NCBI GenBank assembly: GCA_937919825.1
Contig: CALFPA010000103.1
Location: forward strand, 1 to 36,640
DNA length: 36,640 nucleotides
Reading direction: 5' to 3'
DNA from: an uncultured Spartobacteria bacterium
Lineage (GTDB): Bacteria; Verrucomicrobiota; Verrucomicrobiia; Chthoniobacterales; Terrimicrobiaceae
How positions within the stretch are numbered: position 1 is the first letter of the stretch; each line of letters opens with the position of its first letter. A program made the position numbers and the translations under genes. The notes below the pieces were generated by a model. The model did not search any database, was not told where the DNA came from, and saw nothing but the letters and a program-made list of their open reading frames with translations. Shown here one piece after another: positions 1 to 8,181 of the stretch.

Positions 1-54
1 TAGAGCGTCTCGTTCGCAATGAGAAGGCCAGGGGTTCGAATCCCCTTACCTCCA
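1..54 (+). tRNA. tRNA-Ala (anticodon CGC), 3' part
   Basis: The visible part folds as the 3' portion of a tRNA. The D-stem 3' side is at 3-6, an anticodon stem is at 8-12/20-24, and the 7-nt loop 13-19 has U33 and anticodon CGC at 15-17. A 5-nt variable loop and a perfect 5-bp T-stem (30-34/42-46) around TTCGAAT follow. The acceptor 3' strand is 47-53 with discriminator A54. The fifth acceptor base (T51, tRNA position 70) would allow the G3:U70 alanine identity pair. No CCA is encoded at the 3' end. The 5' acceptor and most of the D-arm lie outside the window, so the Ala call rests on the anticodon and U70. Confidence 0.85.
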
Positions 55-70
55 CTCCCCTCCCCTTCGC

Positions 71-1186
71 ATGACCACCGTCGCCGACGATGTCCGGACT
101 TGGGCGGCGATCGATCTCGATGCCATTCGCCACAACATCGGCGTGGTTCGTCGCCGGATCGGTTCGCAGGCGGAAATCCTCGCCGTGGTAAAAGCCGACG
201 CCTACGGGCATGGCGCGACTCCCGTGGCTAGAACTCTCGCCGCCGAGACATCGATTTTCGGCGTGGCGAATCTCAAGGAGGCACGGGATGTCGCGGCTCT
301 GGGAACCGGTCGCGACATCATGCTCCTGAGCGCGTGCCTGCCCGCCGAGCGGCACGGTGCGGTGGAGGAAAAATTCATCGTCACCGTCTCGGGTGCGGAG
401 GAGGCCGCGGCGTTCGCGGATTGCGGACCGGCGCGGATCAATTTCAAAATCGACACCGGCATGGGCCGCATCGGCTGCTCGGCGGACTCCGCCTTGGAGT
501 CCCTGCGGGCGGTCCGGCAAATGCGAAATCTCGAGGTCCATAGTATTTCCACCCACCTGCCGAGCGCCGATGAGGATTTGGTTTTCACCGGATCGCAGCT
601 CAAGGAATTCGCCGCGATGAAAAATCAAATCCGCGAGATTTTTCCCGCCGCGAAAAACCATGCCCTCAACAGCGCGGGGATTTTAAACCACCATGTCGAG
701 CCTGGTGAAATCGTGCGCCCCGGCCTGATGCTCTACGGAGCGTCGCCGATCCTCTCGATGCAAAAGGAACTCCGGCCCGCGCTGACCTGGAAAGCCCGGG
801 TGGCCATGGTGCGCGATGTCGCCAAGGGGTCCTCGATCAGCTACGGGCGCACCTTTATCGCTCCGGAGAGAATGCGCGTGGCTGTTCTCGCGCTGGGCTA
901 CGCCGATGGGTTTCCTCGCCATGTTTCAGGCAACGGCTCGGCGGCACTTCTTCATGGGAACCACTGCCCGATTCTCGGCCGTGTGACGATGGATCAAATC
1001 GTCGTTGATATTGCGGCCTCGCCGGATGTGCGTCCAGGCGATGTGGCCACGCTCGTGGGAAATGATGGCGACCAGCAAATCACCACCACAGAACTCGCCG
1101 CGCAAGCCGGCACGATTGCGTGGGATATTTTCACCGGCATCGGACAACGCGTTCGGCGTTTCCACCACGACTCGGCCGTTAATTGA
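71..1186 (+). CDS. alr: Alanine racemase
   Basis: PLP-dependent enzyme that interconverts L- and D-alanine in the cytoplasm, supplying D-Ala for peptidoglycan. At 371 aa it has the usual family length. The N-terminal TIM-barrel begins with AAIDLDAIRHNI and carries the PLP lysine K41 in AVVKADAYGHG. The C-terminal beta domain has the second catalytic base Y258 in SYGRTF, followed by LGYADGFPR and GRVTMDQIVVD. The ATG at 71 lies 16 bp after the tRNA-Ala 3' end and is the first in-frame ATG giving the expected N-terminus. No strong Shine-Dalgarno is visible. Its stop overlaps by 8 bp the stop of the convergent membrane-protein gene. Confidence 0.97.
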   Translation: MTTVADDVRTWAAIDLDAIRHNIGVVRRRIGSQAEILAVVKADAYGHGATPVARTLAAETSIFGVANLKEARDVAALGTGRDIMLLSACLPAERHGAVEEKFIVTVSGAEEAAAFADCGPARINFKIDTGMGRIGCSADSALESLRAVRQMRNLEVHSISTHLPSADEDLVFTGSQLKEFAAMKNQIREIFPAAKNHALNSAGILNHHVEPGEIVRPGLMLYGASPILSMQKELRPALTWKARVAMVRDVAKGSSISYGRTFIAPERMRVAVLALGYADGFPRHVSGNGSAALLHGNHCPILGRVTMDQIVVDIAASPDVRPGDVATLVGNDGDQQITTTELAAQAGTIAWDIFTGIGQRVRRFHHDSAVN

Positions 1187-1574
1187 AAAAACGGATCGTC
1201 ATCGGAAAACGGTAGAGGACTCCATCGCTTGCCTTGATCGCTCCCAGGACTCCGTAGATAACCCAAGCGACCAGAATAATCAGCGGGAATACGAGCGGGA
1301 TAATCAAGCAGCCGAAGAGCCCCACGAAAATCCAAGACAGTGCCCACCACAGCGACCAGGAAATTTGGAAATTCAGAACATTCCGGCCGGCGGCATCAAG
1401 GCCGGGAACCTCGTTTTTTTTCATCAACCACACGATCAGCGGAGCGAGAATTTGGCCGAATCCGACAAGCAAAAATCCCGCGAGCGCGCTGATATGGAGA
1501 ATCGTGATCCATTGACGGGAATTCGGGGAATCCACGGGCGGGGGCGGCGTTTCTTGTTGCGGTGAGTCGTCCAT
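1179..1574 (-). CDS. DUF4870-type small membrane protein
   Basis: About 131 aa. A short Pro-rich polar N-terminus is followed by a segment WITILHISALAGF and a hydrophobic stretch containing ILAPLIVWLMKK. A polar link with NVLNFQISWSLWW comes next, then two closely spaced membrane segments. The 'hydrophobic, P-L-I-x-W-L-x-K-K, then L-N-F-Q-I-S' pattern fits the DUF4870 (Tic20-like) family, whose function is unknown. I chose ATG at 1574 (MDDSPQ). A TTG start at 1610 would add 12 residues without clear similarity. The gene converges on alr and shares 8 bp with it. No partner gene is adjacent on the same strand. Confidence 0.83.
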   Translation of the reverse strand: MDDSPQQETPPPPVDSPNSRQWITILHISALAGFLLVGFGQILAPLIVWLMKKNEVPGLDAAGRNVLNFQISWSLWWALSWIFVGLFGCLIIPLVFPLIILVAWVIYGVLGAIKASDGVLYRFPMTIRFFN

Positions 1575-1651
1575 GCCGGAGAGCCTTTCAGCGATCCTGG
1601 CGGGGTTCAAGCGGGTGATTTCCCCGCACGGAAATTAACGGCCCTTGCCGC

Positions 1652-1680
1652 TTGACCGATGTTGACCCACCCCCCATAGT
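1652..1680 (+). promoter_or_regulatory. Candidate sigma-70-type promoter for the nusA operon
   Basis: TTGACC at 1652-1657 is followed after exactly 17 bp by CATAGT at 1675-1680. The site lies in the 174-bp gap before nusA, at the head of the long + strand cluster, leaving a leader of about 60 nt. The -35 matches five of six consensus positions and the -10 four of six. This is visual matching only. Confidence 0.4.
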
Positions 1681-1748
1681 TTCCGATTCCGAAAAAGTGC
1701 GGCGGTCGGGAAATCCACCCGCCAACACATTCCGGAACCGAGAGATTT

Positions 1749-2999
1749 ATGAATTCTGAACTCATCACTATGCTGGACTTGTTGGAGCGTGAAAAGGGCA
1801 TCAAGCGCGATGTTCTGATCGACGCCATATCCACCGCTATCCTCGCGGCCTCGAAGAAAAACTTTACCTCTGGCACCAGGGATCTTCGGATCGATATCGA
1901 CCCGAAAAATGGCGGAATTCGCGCCATCGCGAAGCTCATCGCCCGCGAGAAATTGGATAATCCCCATGATGAAATCGCGATCGCCAAGGCCCGCAACATC
2001 AAGCCCGATGTGGTAGATGGCGAAGAGGTGGAAATCGAGGTGACACCACGCGATTTCGGCCGCATCGCCGCCCAAGCCGCCCGCCAAGCGATCAACCAAC
2101 GCCTCCGCCAGATCGAGCGGGAGATGATTTATGAGGAGTTCAAGGACCGGGCCGGCGAGATCGTCACGGGCACCGTCCGCCGTTTTGAAAAATCCGATGT
2201 GATCATCGACCTCGGCAAATTTGAAGGCATCATGCCCTCCCGCGAACGCGTGATGACCGAGGACTACAATGTCGGCGACCGACTCCGCGCCTATGTCGTG
2301 GCCGTCGAGAGCAGCAACCGCGGCCCGGAAATCATCCTTTCCCGCAGCCACCCGAATTTTGTCCGCCGCCTTTTCGAACTCGAAGTCAGCGAAATCGCCG
2401 ACCGCACCGTGGAGCTTAAGGTCATCGCCCGCGAAGCCGGCTTCCGCACGAAAGTCGCCGTCCACAGCGCTGATGCGAAGGTTGACCCCGTCGGGGCCTG
2501 CGTCGGCATGCGCGGCGCCCGCGTCAAAAATATCGTCCGCGAACTCAACAACGAGAAAGTGGACATCATCCGCTGGGATCCGGATCCGTTGAAGTTTGTC
2601 ACTGCGGCCCTGAAGCCCGCGAACATCCGCTCGATCACCACCAACGACGCCAAGAAGACGATCCATGTTCTCGTTCCGAAAGAAGACCTCTCCGTCGCCA
2701 TCGGCCGCCGCGGTCAAAATGCCCGACTCACTTCCAAAATGTGCGGTTGGGATGTCGATATCCAAGAGGACAAGCGCAAGGAAGAGGCCATGCAAAACCA
2801 GGCCGCCGAAGCCGCCCACTCGCTCACTGAATCCCTCGGAATCACCGAGGACGAGGCCAACAAACTGGCCAATGCCGGCATGACCTCGATTGAGGTGATC
2901 CAACTCGCCGGCCCGGAGGATATCGCCGAAGCACTTGGCGCGGATGTCGCCATTGGACAACGAATCCTTGAGGCCGCCCAAGCGCTCCAAAAAGCCTAG
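1749..2999 (+). CDS. nusA: Transcription termination/antitermination protein NusA
   Basis: RNA polymerase- and RNA-binding elongation factor that modulates pausing, termination and antitermination. The 416-aa protein starts MNSELITMLDLLEREKGI, the typical N-terminal domain. The S1 domain is around residues 130-200 (GEIVTGTVRRFEKSDVIIDLG). Two KH domains follow (VGACVGMRGARVKNIV and VAIGRRGQNARL), then a short C-terminal helical domain (LGITEDEANKLANAGM). RimP, often encoded just upstream, is absent: a 174-bp gap with a candidate promoter precedes nusA. It is the first gene of a long co-directional cluster, with infB 36 bp downstream. Confidence 0.98.
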   Translation: MNSELITMLDLLEREKGIKRDVLIDAISTAILAASKKNFTSGTRDLRIDIDPKNGGIRAIAKLIAREKLDNPHDEIAIAKARNIKPDVVDGEEVEIEVTPRDFGRIAAQAARQAINQRLRQIEREMIYEEFKDRAGEIVTGTVRRFEKSDVIIDLGKFEGIMPSRERVMTEDYNVGDRLRAYVVAVESSNRGPEIILSRSHPNFVRRLFELEVSEIADRTVELKVIAREAGFRTKVAVHSADAKVDPVGACVGMRGARVKNIVRELNNEKVDIIRWDPDPLKFVTAALKPANIRSITTNDAKKTIHVLVPKEDLSVAIGRRGQNARLTSKMCGWDVDIQEDKRKEEAMQNQAAEAAHSLTESLGITEDEANKLANAGMTSIEVIQLAGPEDIAEALGADVAIGQRILEAAQALQKA

Positions 3000-3035
3000 G
3001 GAGTATGAAAACCTGCTCCCTTCCGAAAAATTATC

Positions 3036-5177
3036 ATGGCAGAGAAAACCAAGAAAAAACCTACCGAAAGCAAGCCGACGGCGACCGCCCGGCGATCGGG
3101 CGCTTCCACGCGTTCCACCCGTCCGGCCGCTGAATCACCGGCCCCCTCCCCTGCCAAAGAAAAGGAACCCAAAGTCCAAGGCCCGACCGTCGATCTCCTA
3201 AATCCGGAGAAAAAGGTCAAAAAAGTCTCCACCCGCGCGGGCATCAAGCCATTCGGCTCGAAAACCACGCCAACTCCTCCCCCACCTGCTCCCGAGCCAG
3301 AGCCTGTTGTTGAATCCACTCCCGCGCCCGAGACAGTCGTCGCCATCGAGTCTCCGGAGCCCGAGACGCCATCCGTGACCGAGGATTCCTCCGGCAAGAA
3401 AATCCTCCAAGTTAAGCCGCCGGTCAGCGTCAAAGTCCTCGCTGAACTTCTAGGCCTCAAGCCCTTCCAGCTCATCAAGGACCTCATGTCCTTGCAAATT
3501 TTCGCAAATCTCAACCAAACCGTGGAGGCCGATGTCGTCGCCAAGGTTTGTGACATTCACGGATTCATCTTCGAGCGAGAGAAAAAGGACACCTCCAAAG
3601 GCCATCACAAGGTCGAGCAGAAGGTCGAAGTTCCCAAAGCTCCCGAGCCCGAAAAACTCGTCGATAAGCTCCAACTCCGCGCCCCGATCATCACTTTCAT
3701 GGGCCATGTGGACCACGGCAAAACCTCGCTGCTCGACGCGATCCGCAAAGCCCGCGTGGCCGCTGGCGAAGCGGGTGGAATCACCCAGCACATCGGCGCT
3801 TACAGCGTCAACCGCAAGGGTCACAAAATCACTTTCCTCGACACCCCCGGCCACGCCGCCTTTACCGCCATGCGCGCCCGCGGTGCGAATGTTACCGACA
3901 TCGTAATCATCGTCGTCGCTGCCGATGACGGTCTCATGCCACAAACTCTCGAGGCCATTTCCCACGCCAAGGCCGCGAAGGTGAAAATCATGGTCGCCAT
4001 CAACAAAATCGACCTCGCCTCCGCCAATCCTGATCGCGTCAAAAAACAACTCCAAGAGCAGGGCCTCACTCCCGAGGACTGGGGTGGCGATACGATTTGT
4101 ATTCCTGTCAGCGCCACCAAAGGCACCGGCATCGACGAACTCCTCGACCTCATGCTCCTCGAAGCCGAAATGCTCGAACTCAAAGCCAGTAGCTCTGTGG
4201 ACGCCCGTGCCACCGTCATTGAGGCACAGGTCGAGCAAGGCCGCGGACCGACCGCTACGGTCATCGTCCGCATGGGCACCCTTCGCTACGGCGATGTGTT
4301 CATTTGCGGCAACCACTGGGGCAAGGTGAAACAACTCATCGACGACATGGGCAAGCCCGTGAAGGAAGCCGGCCCCTCGACCCCGGTGAAGATTCTTGGC
4401 CTCAGCGGCCTGCCCAACGCCGGCGATGAACTCGTCGTAATGGAATCGGAAAAATCCGCCCGCATTCACAGCGAGGAACGCCTTTCCGATCTCCGCGACT
4501 CGAAGCTCTCGACCCCGCAACGCGCCACTCTCGAGAACCTCTTCGCCAGCATCGCCTCGGAGGCCAAACCCTCCCTCAACGCGATCATCAAATGCGATGT
4601 CCAAGGCTCGCTCGAAGCCGTCGTCAACTCGCTCAAGGATATCCCTCAAAAGAAAATCTCCCTCGAGATCATCCACTCCGCCGTTGGGCCGATCACCGAG
4701 TCGGATGTCCTCCTCGCCAGCGCGTCAAACGCCATCATCATCGGCTTCGGCACCAAGACCGAAAACACCGCCGCGCAAGCCGCCAAGCGCGAAGGCATCC
4801 AGATCAAACTCTACAGCATCATCTACGAATTGATCGACCAGGTCCGCGAGGCCATGAGCGGATTGCTCGCGCCAGAACACCGCGAAACCGTCATCGGCCA
4901 CGCCGAGGTGAAGCAGGTTTTCGACCTCACCAAAGGCAAGGTTGCTGGTTGCGTCGTTACGGACGGACGCATCGCCCGCACCGCCCGTGCCCGCGTGTTG
5001 CGCCGCAAGCAGCCGATCTACGACGGCGGCCTCGCCACGCTTCGCCGCTTCACCGATGATGTGAAGGAAGTTCGCTCCGGTCTCGAGTGCGGCATCAAGC
5101 TGGGCGACTTCTCCGAATACCTGCCCGAGGACATCATCGAGTGCTACACACTCGAGAAAGTCCCTCAGCAACTCTGA
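3036..5177 (+). CDS. infB: Translation initiation factor IF-2
   Basis: GTPase that places initiator fMet-tRNA on the 30S subunit and promotes subunit joining. The 713-aa protein has a low-complexity Lys/Pro/Glu-rich N-terminus of about 130 residues. An IF2_N-like helical segment follows ([20 protein letters not shown]). The G domain starts near residue 217 with G1 [10 protein letters not shown]3 DTPGH, G4 NKID and G5 SATKG. The following beta-barrel and C-terminal initiator-tRNA-binding domains end in [12 protein letters not shown]. The N-terminus is shorter than in enterobacterial IF2. It lies between nusA and rbfA, the classic order. Confidence 0.99.
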   Translation: MAEKTKKKPTESKPTATARRSGASTRSTRPAAESPAPSPAKEKEPKVQGPTVDLLNPEKKVKKVSTRAGIKPFGSKTTPTPPPPAPEPEPVVESTPAPETVVAIESPEPETPSVTEDSSGKKILQVKPPVSVKVLAELLGLKPFQLIKDLMSLQIFANLNQTVEADVVAKVCDIHGFIFEREKKDTSKGHHKVEQKVEVPKAPEPEKLVDKLQLRAPIITFMGHVDHGKTSLLDAIRKARVAAGEAGGITQHIGAYSVNRKGHKITFLDTPGHAAFTAMRARGANVTDIVIIVVAADDGLMPQTLEAISHAKAAKVKIMVAINKIDLASANPDRVKKQLQEQGLTPEDWGGDTICIPVSATKGTGIDELLDLMLLEAEMLELKASSSVDARATVIEAQVEQGRGPTATVIVRMGTLRYGDVFICGNHWGKVKQLIDDMGKPVKEAGPSTPVKILGLSGLPNAGDELVVMESEKSARIHSEERLSDLRDSKLSTPQRATLENLFASIASEAKPSLNAIIKCDVQGSLEAVVNSLKDIPQKKISLEIIHSAVGPITESDVLLASASNAIIIGFGTKTENTAAQAAKREGIQIKLYSIIYELIDQVREAMSGLLAPEHRETVIGHAEVKQVFDLTKGKVAGCVVTDGRIARTARARVLRRKQPIYDGGLATLRRFTDDVKEVRSGLECGIKLGDFSEYLPEDIIECYTLEKVPQQL

Positions 5178-5185
5178 TAAAAACC

Positions 5186-5205
5186 GGCGCGGCCCGACCC
5201 GCGCC
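5186..5205 (+). other. GC-only hairpin between infB and rbfA
   Basis: A perfect 7-bp inverted repeat, GGCGCGG at 5186-5192 and CCGCGCC at 5199-5205, encloses a 6-nt loop. It sits 8 bp after the infB stop and 10 bp before the rbfA ATG. No T-tract follows, so it is not a typical intrinsic terminator. It could affect rbfA translation or mRNA processing, which is inference. Confidence 0.5.
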
Positions 5206-5215
5206 ACCCAGCTTT

Positions 5216-5569
5216 ATGAAAAACCGCCTCGCCAGGGTGTGTGAAGTCCTCAAACGCGAAATCGGAGTCCTCGCCACGCGAGACTTCGATTTCCACGGCG
5301 ACCTCATCACGATTTCCTCCGTGGATATCACGCCGGACCTCAAGCAGGCCCATGTTTACATCTCCGCCCTCGGCTCCCCCGGAGCGAGTCGCCGCGCGCT
5401 GGAATTGTTTGAGAAAAACCGCACCCACTTGCAGACCGAACTTTCCCGCCGGGTGCAGATCAAACACACGCCCCATCTCCATTTCCACATGGACGAGTCG
5501 ATCGAGCGCGGCACCCGCGTGATCGGCATCATGGAAGAACTCGGCCTCCTCGACGAAAACAAGAAATGA
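5216..5569 (+). CDS. rbfA: 30S ribosome-binding factor RbfA
   Basis: Small KH-fold factor (117 aa) that assists 16S rRNA 5' end maturation and late 30S assembly. Family features are the basic N-terminus (MKNRLARVCEVLKREIG), the central SVDITPDLKQAHVYIS strand-helix region, and the C-terminal RTPHLHF-like element, here KHTPHLHFHMDESIERGTRV. The reading frame is open upstream, but ATG 5216 gives the standard N-terminus, and the infB stop is only 38 bp before it. Its TGA overlaps the ATG of the next gene (ATGA), pointing to translational coupling. Confidence 0.96.
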   Translation: MKNRLARVCEVLKREIGVLATRDFDFHGDLITISSVDITPDLKQAHVYISALGSPGASRRALELFEKNRTHLQTELSRRVQIKHTPHLHFHMDESIERGTRVIGIMEELGLLDENKK

Positions 5570-6540
5570 CCACCTTCGAAACCATCGCTGAAACCCTCCG
5601 CAACGCCGAAACGATCGGCGTCGCCAGCCACCTCCGTCCGGACGCCGACGCGCTGGGCTCCACCATCGCGTTCACGCTCTGGCTTCAATCCCTCGGCAAA
5701 ACCGTCCATGCCTTCAACGAAGAGGGCTCAACCGGAAAATTCCACTACCTCCCCGGCCATGAAGTCGTCGCCCTCCCGCCAGCCACGCCGAAGAAGTTCG
5801 ATGTCTTCGTCGCCCTCGACACCTCGGTGAAAAACCGCCTCGGCACCGTGCTGGATGCCATCGCGCCCGGAACTCCGCTCATCAACATTGACCACCATGT
5901 GAGCAACGAGAACTACGGCGACCAGAATTTCATCGACCCCACGGCTCCCGCCACCGGCCAAATTCTCGTGGAATTTTTCCAAAAGATCGGTGCGCCGATC
6001 ACCCGCGACATGGCAACCAACCTTTTTGCCGCGATTTCCACCGACACTGGCTCATTCCAATACGCCGGAACGAACGAGCGCACCTTCGCCGCCGCCTCGC
6101 ACCTGATCGCCTGCGGCGTCGATGTCCCAGGCCTCTCGCGCGCGATGTATGACAGCCAACCACGACGCCGCTTCAACCTCTTGCGTCACGCACTGAACAC
6201 CGCCGAGTTCCACAGCGACGACCGCATTGCCACATTCTCTCTGCCGCTCGATGTCGTCGAGGAACTCCAAGTCCTGCCCGAGGACAACGAGGGCATCATC
6301 GACCACCTCCGCTCGATCGAAGGCGTCGAGGCCGCTGTGTTTTTCGAGGAACTTCCCGAAAACAAGGTCCGCGTCAGCGCCCGCTCGAAAATCCCGGCGA
6401 TCGATGTCTGCAAGGTCTGCAAGCAGTTCAAGGGCGGCGGCCATCCGATGGCCTCCGGCGCCCGCGTCCCCGGCTCCCTCCAGCAGGTGAAACACGTTTT
6501 TCTGAAAGCACTCGACCATGAAATCCGGAACCGAAATTGA
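5566..6540 (+). CDS. nrnA: DHH-family oligoribonuclease / pAp phosphatase (NrnA-like)
   Basis: Predicted cytoplasmic Mn-dependent phosphoesterase of the DHH/DHHA1 family. It would degrade nanoRNA and may dephosphorylate pAp. The 324-aa protein has the N-terminal metal motif SHLRPDADALGS, the DHH motif in NIDHHVSN, a STDTGSF motif, and a C-terminal DHHA1 domain with GGGHPMASGARVPG. Length and domain order match NrnA. The start overlaps the rbfA stop (ATGA), and the 3' end overlaps truB by 23 bp. An rbfA-nrnA-truB order is common in bacteria. Activity on both substrates is inferred from the family. Confidence 0.93.
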   Translation: MTTFETIAETLRNAETIGVASHLRPDADALGSTIAFTLWLQSLGKTVHAFNEEGSTGKFHYLPGHEVVALPPATPKKFDVFVALDTSVKNRLGTVLDAIAPGTPLINIDHHVSNENYGDQNFIDPTAPATGQILVEFFQKIGAPITRDMATNLFAAISTDTGSFQYAGTNERTFAAASHLIACGVDVPGLSRAMYDSQPRRRFNLLRHALNTAEFHSDDRIATFSLPLDVVEELQVLPEDNEGIIDHLRSIEGVEAAVFFEELPENKVRVSARSKIPAIDVCKVCKQFKGGGHPMASGARVPGSLQQVKHVFLKALDHEIRNRN

Positions 6541-7240
6541 CGGTGTTCTCCTAGTGGACAAGGCGCCGGGGATGACCTCGCACGATGTCGTCGCCATCAC
6601 CCGCCGCGCCCTCGACACCAAAAAAGTCGGCCACTGCGGCACCCTCGATCCCCTCGCGACCGGGCTCCTGATCCTCACCCTCGGCCGGGGAACAAAAATC
6701 CAAGACCTCCTCATGAGCGAGGACAAGGAGTATGTCGGCACCCTCCGCCTCGGCGAAACCACCGATAGCCAGGACTCCGACGGCCAGATCCTGGAAACCA
6801 AGCCCGTGCCAGATTTTTCCCAGGATCAAATTGAAGCCGCCTTCTCCAAATTTCATGGCGATTTCTACCAGACCCCGCCCATGGTCAGCGCGATCAAGAA
6901 AGACGGCGTGCCGCTCTACAAGCTCGCCCGCCAAGGCAAGACCGTCGAACGTGAACCGCGATTCGTGCATGTTTACGCCCATGAGATTCAGACGGTGCGC
7001 TTGCCGGAAATCGATTTTTGCGTCGTTTGCAGCAAGGGTTTCTATGTTCGCACCTACGCCCACGATATCGGGCAGGAACTCGGCTGCGGCGCTCATTTGA
7101 AATCCCTCCGCCGCACCAAGTCCGGCCGCTTCTCGGTGGACGGCGCGGTGACTGTGGAGGAACTCAAGAACGGCCCGCGCGAGGCGATCCTTCAGCGCGT
7201 TCTCAGCCTGCCCGCCGTCTCCCGCTTGCGCGGCGCGTGA
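6518..7240 (+). CDS. truB: tRNA pseudouridine-55 synthase TruB
   Basis: Forms pseudouridine 55 in the T-loop of elongator tRNAs. At 240 aa it is a compact TruB. It has GVLLVDKAPGMTSHDVV, the catalytic aspartate D44 in GHCGTLDPLATGLL, the TPPMVSAIKKDGVPLYKLAR segment, and GFYVRTYAHDIGQELG. The long C-terminal PUA domain of enterobacterial TruB is mostly absent. The start lies inside the nrnA 3' end (23-bp overlap), and the TGA shares its A with the ribF ATG (TGATG), so the genes are tightly coupled. Confidence 0.97.
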   Translation: MKSGTEIDGVLLVDKAPGMTSHDVVAITRRALDTKKVGHCGTLDPLATGLLILTLGRGTKIQDLLMSEDKEYVGTLRLGETTDSQDSDGQILETKPVPDFSQDQIEAAFSKFHGDFYQTPPMVSAIKKDGVPLYKLARQGKTVEREPRFVHVYAHEIQTVRLPEIDFCVVCSKGFYVRTYAHDIGQELGCGAHLKSLRRTKSGRFSVDGAVTVEELKNGPREAILQRVLSLPAVSRLRGA

Positions 7241-8181
7241 TGCGAGTCCTCCGATCCATCGAAGGGTTGGCGGAAATCCAAGGCCCGGTGGTGATAGCCG
7301 CTGGGGTTTTTGACGGAATGCACCTCGGGCATCAGGCGGTTCTCAGCGAGGCCCTGCGCGAGTCGAAAAAAATCGGAGCCACCGCCGTCGCTCTCACCTT
7401 CGATCCTCACCCGACAACTGTCCTTCGTCCGGACGCCGTGCCGGGGCTGCTCACGCCGACACCGTTTAAACTTCGGCTCATGGAGCGCATGGGCGTCACC
7501 CACGCGCTGGTGGTGACATTCGACAAGGACTTCGCCGCCCTGCAGGCCGAGGATTTCGTCGAACAACTCTGCGCCGCCGCGAATCCCCTTGCCGGCATCT
7601 GCATCGGCAAGGGCTGGGCCTTCGGCAACCAGCGGCGAGGAAACATCGACCTTCTCCGCCAACTCGGTCGCGAAAAAAATTTCTTCACCTGCGAGGTTCC
7701 GCCCGTTCGTATTGACGACATGGTGATCAGCAGCACGATGATCCGGCTCGCCCTTTCCGAGGGACGCCTCAGCGACGCTGGCCAACTCCTCGGGCGAGAC
7801 CACACCATTGCCGGCCCCGTCCTTCGCGGCGCGGGTCTTGGTCGCCAAATCGGCTTTCCCACCGCAAACCTTGCCACCGACCATCTCCAACTCCCGCCCG
7901 ACGGAGTCTACGCCGTCGAGGTTTTGGTCGAAGGAAAACCCCATCCCGGCGTGGCCAACCTCGGCATTCGTCCCACGGTCGATAAAACCCGGACCCGTCT
8001 CCTGGAAATCCATCTTTTCGATTACGCAGGCGACCTCTACGACCGCGAGGTCGAGGTCCGTCTGAAACATTTTCTCCGGCGCGAACAGCGTTTCGACTCG
8101 CTCGATCTTCTCAAAAGCCAGATCGCCCGCGACGCCGAGGCCGCTCGGGAATTCCTCGCCAACCAACCCGCCGCCGCATGA
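7240..8181 (+). CDS. ribF: Bifunctional riboflavin kinase / FAD synthetase
   Basis: Phosphorylates riboflavin to FMN and adenylates FMN to FAD. The 313-aa protein has the N-terminal adenylyltransferase domain with AAGVFDGMHLGHQAVL and FDPHPTTVLRP, and the IGKGWAFGNQRRGN loop. The C-terminal kinase domain (from about residue 185) has GRQIGFPTANL and GVANLGIRPT. The ATG at 7240 overlaps the truB stop. Upstream in-frame starts lie well inside truB and were rejected. Its own stop overlaps the start of the ATP-grasp gene (ATGA at 8178-8181), so a housekeeping gene is directly coupled to the less characterised genes that follow. Confidence 0.97.
   Translation: MRVLRSIEGLAEIQGPVVIAAGVFDGMHLGHQAVLSEALRESKKIGATAVALTFDPHPTTVLRPDAVPGLLTPTPFKLRLMERMGVTHALVVTFDKDFAALQAEDFVEQLCAAANPLAGICIGKGWAFGNQRRGNIDLLRQLGREKNFFTCEVPPVRIDDMVISSTMIRLALSEGRLSDAGQLLGRDHTIAGPVLRGAGLGRQIGFPTANLATDHLQLPPDGVYAVEVLVEGKPHPGVANLGIRPTVDKTRTRLLEIHLFDYAGDLYDREVEVRLKHFLRREQRFDSLDLLKSQIARDAEAAREFLANQPAAA

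Noticed and set aside
1635-2990. 451-codon - strand frame opposite nusA
   Set aside because: Antisense to nusA, with a composition rich in G, D and A and no motif.
3450-4676. 408-codon - strand frame opposite infB
   Set aside because: Antisense shadow of IF-2, no recognisable protein features.
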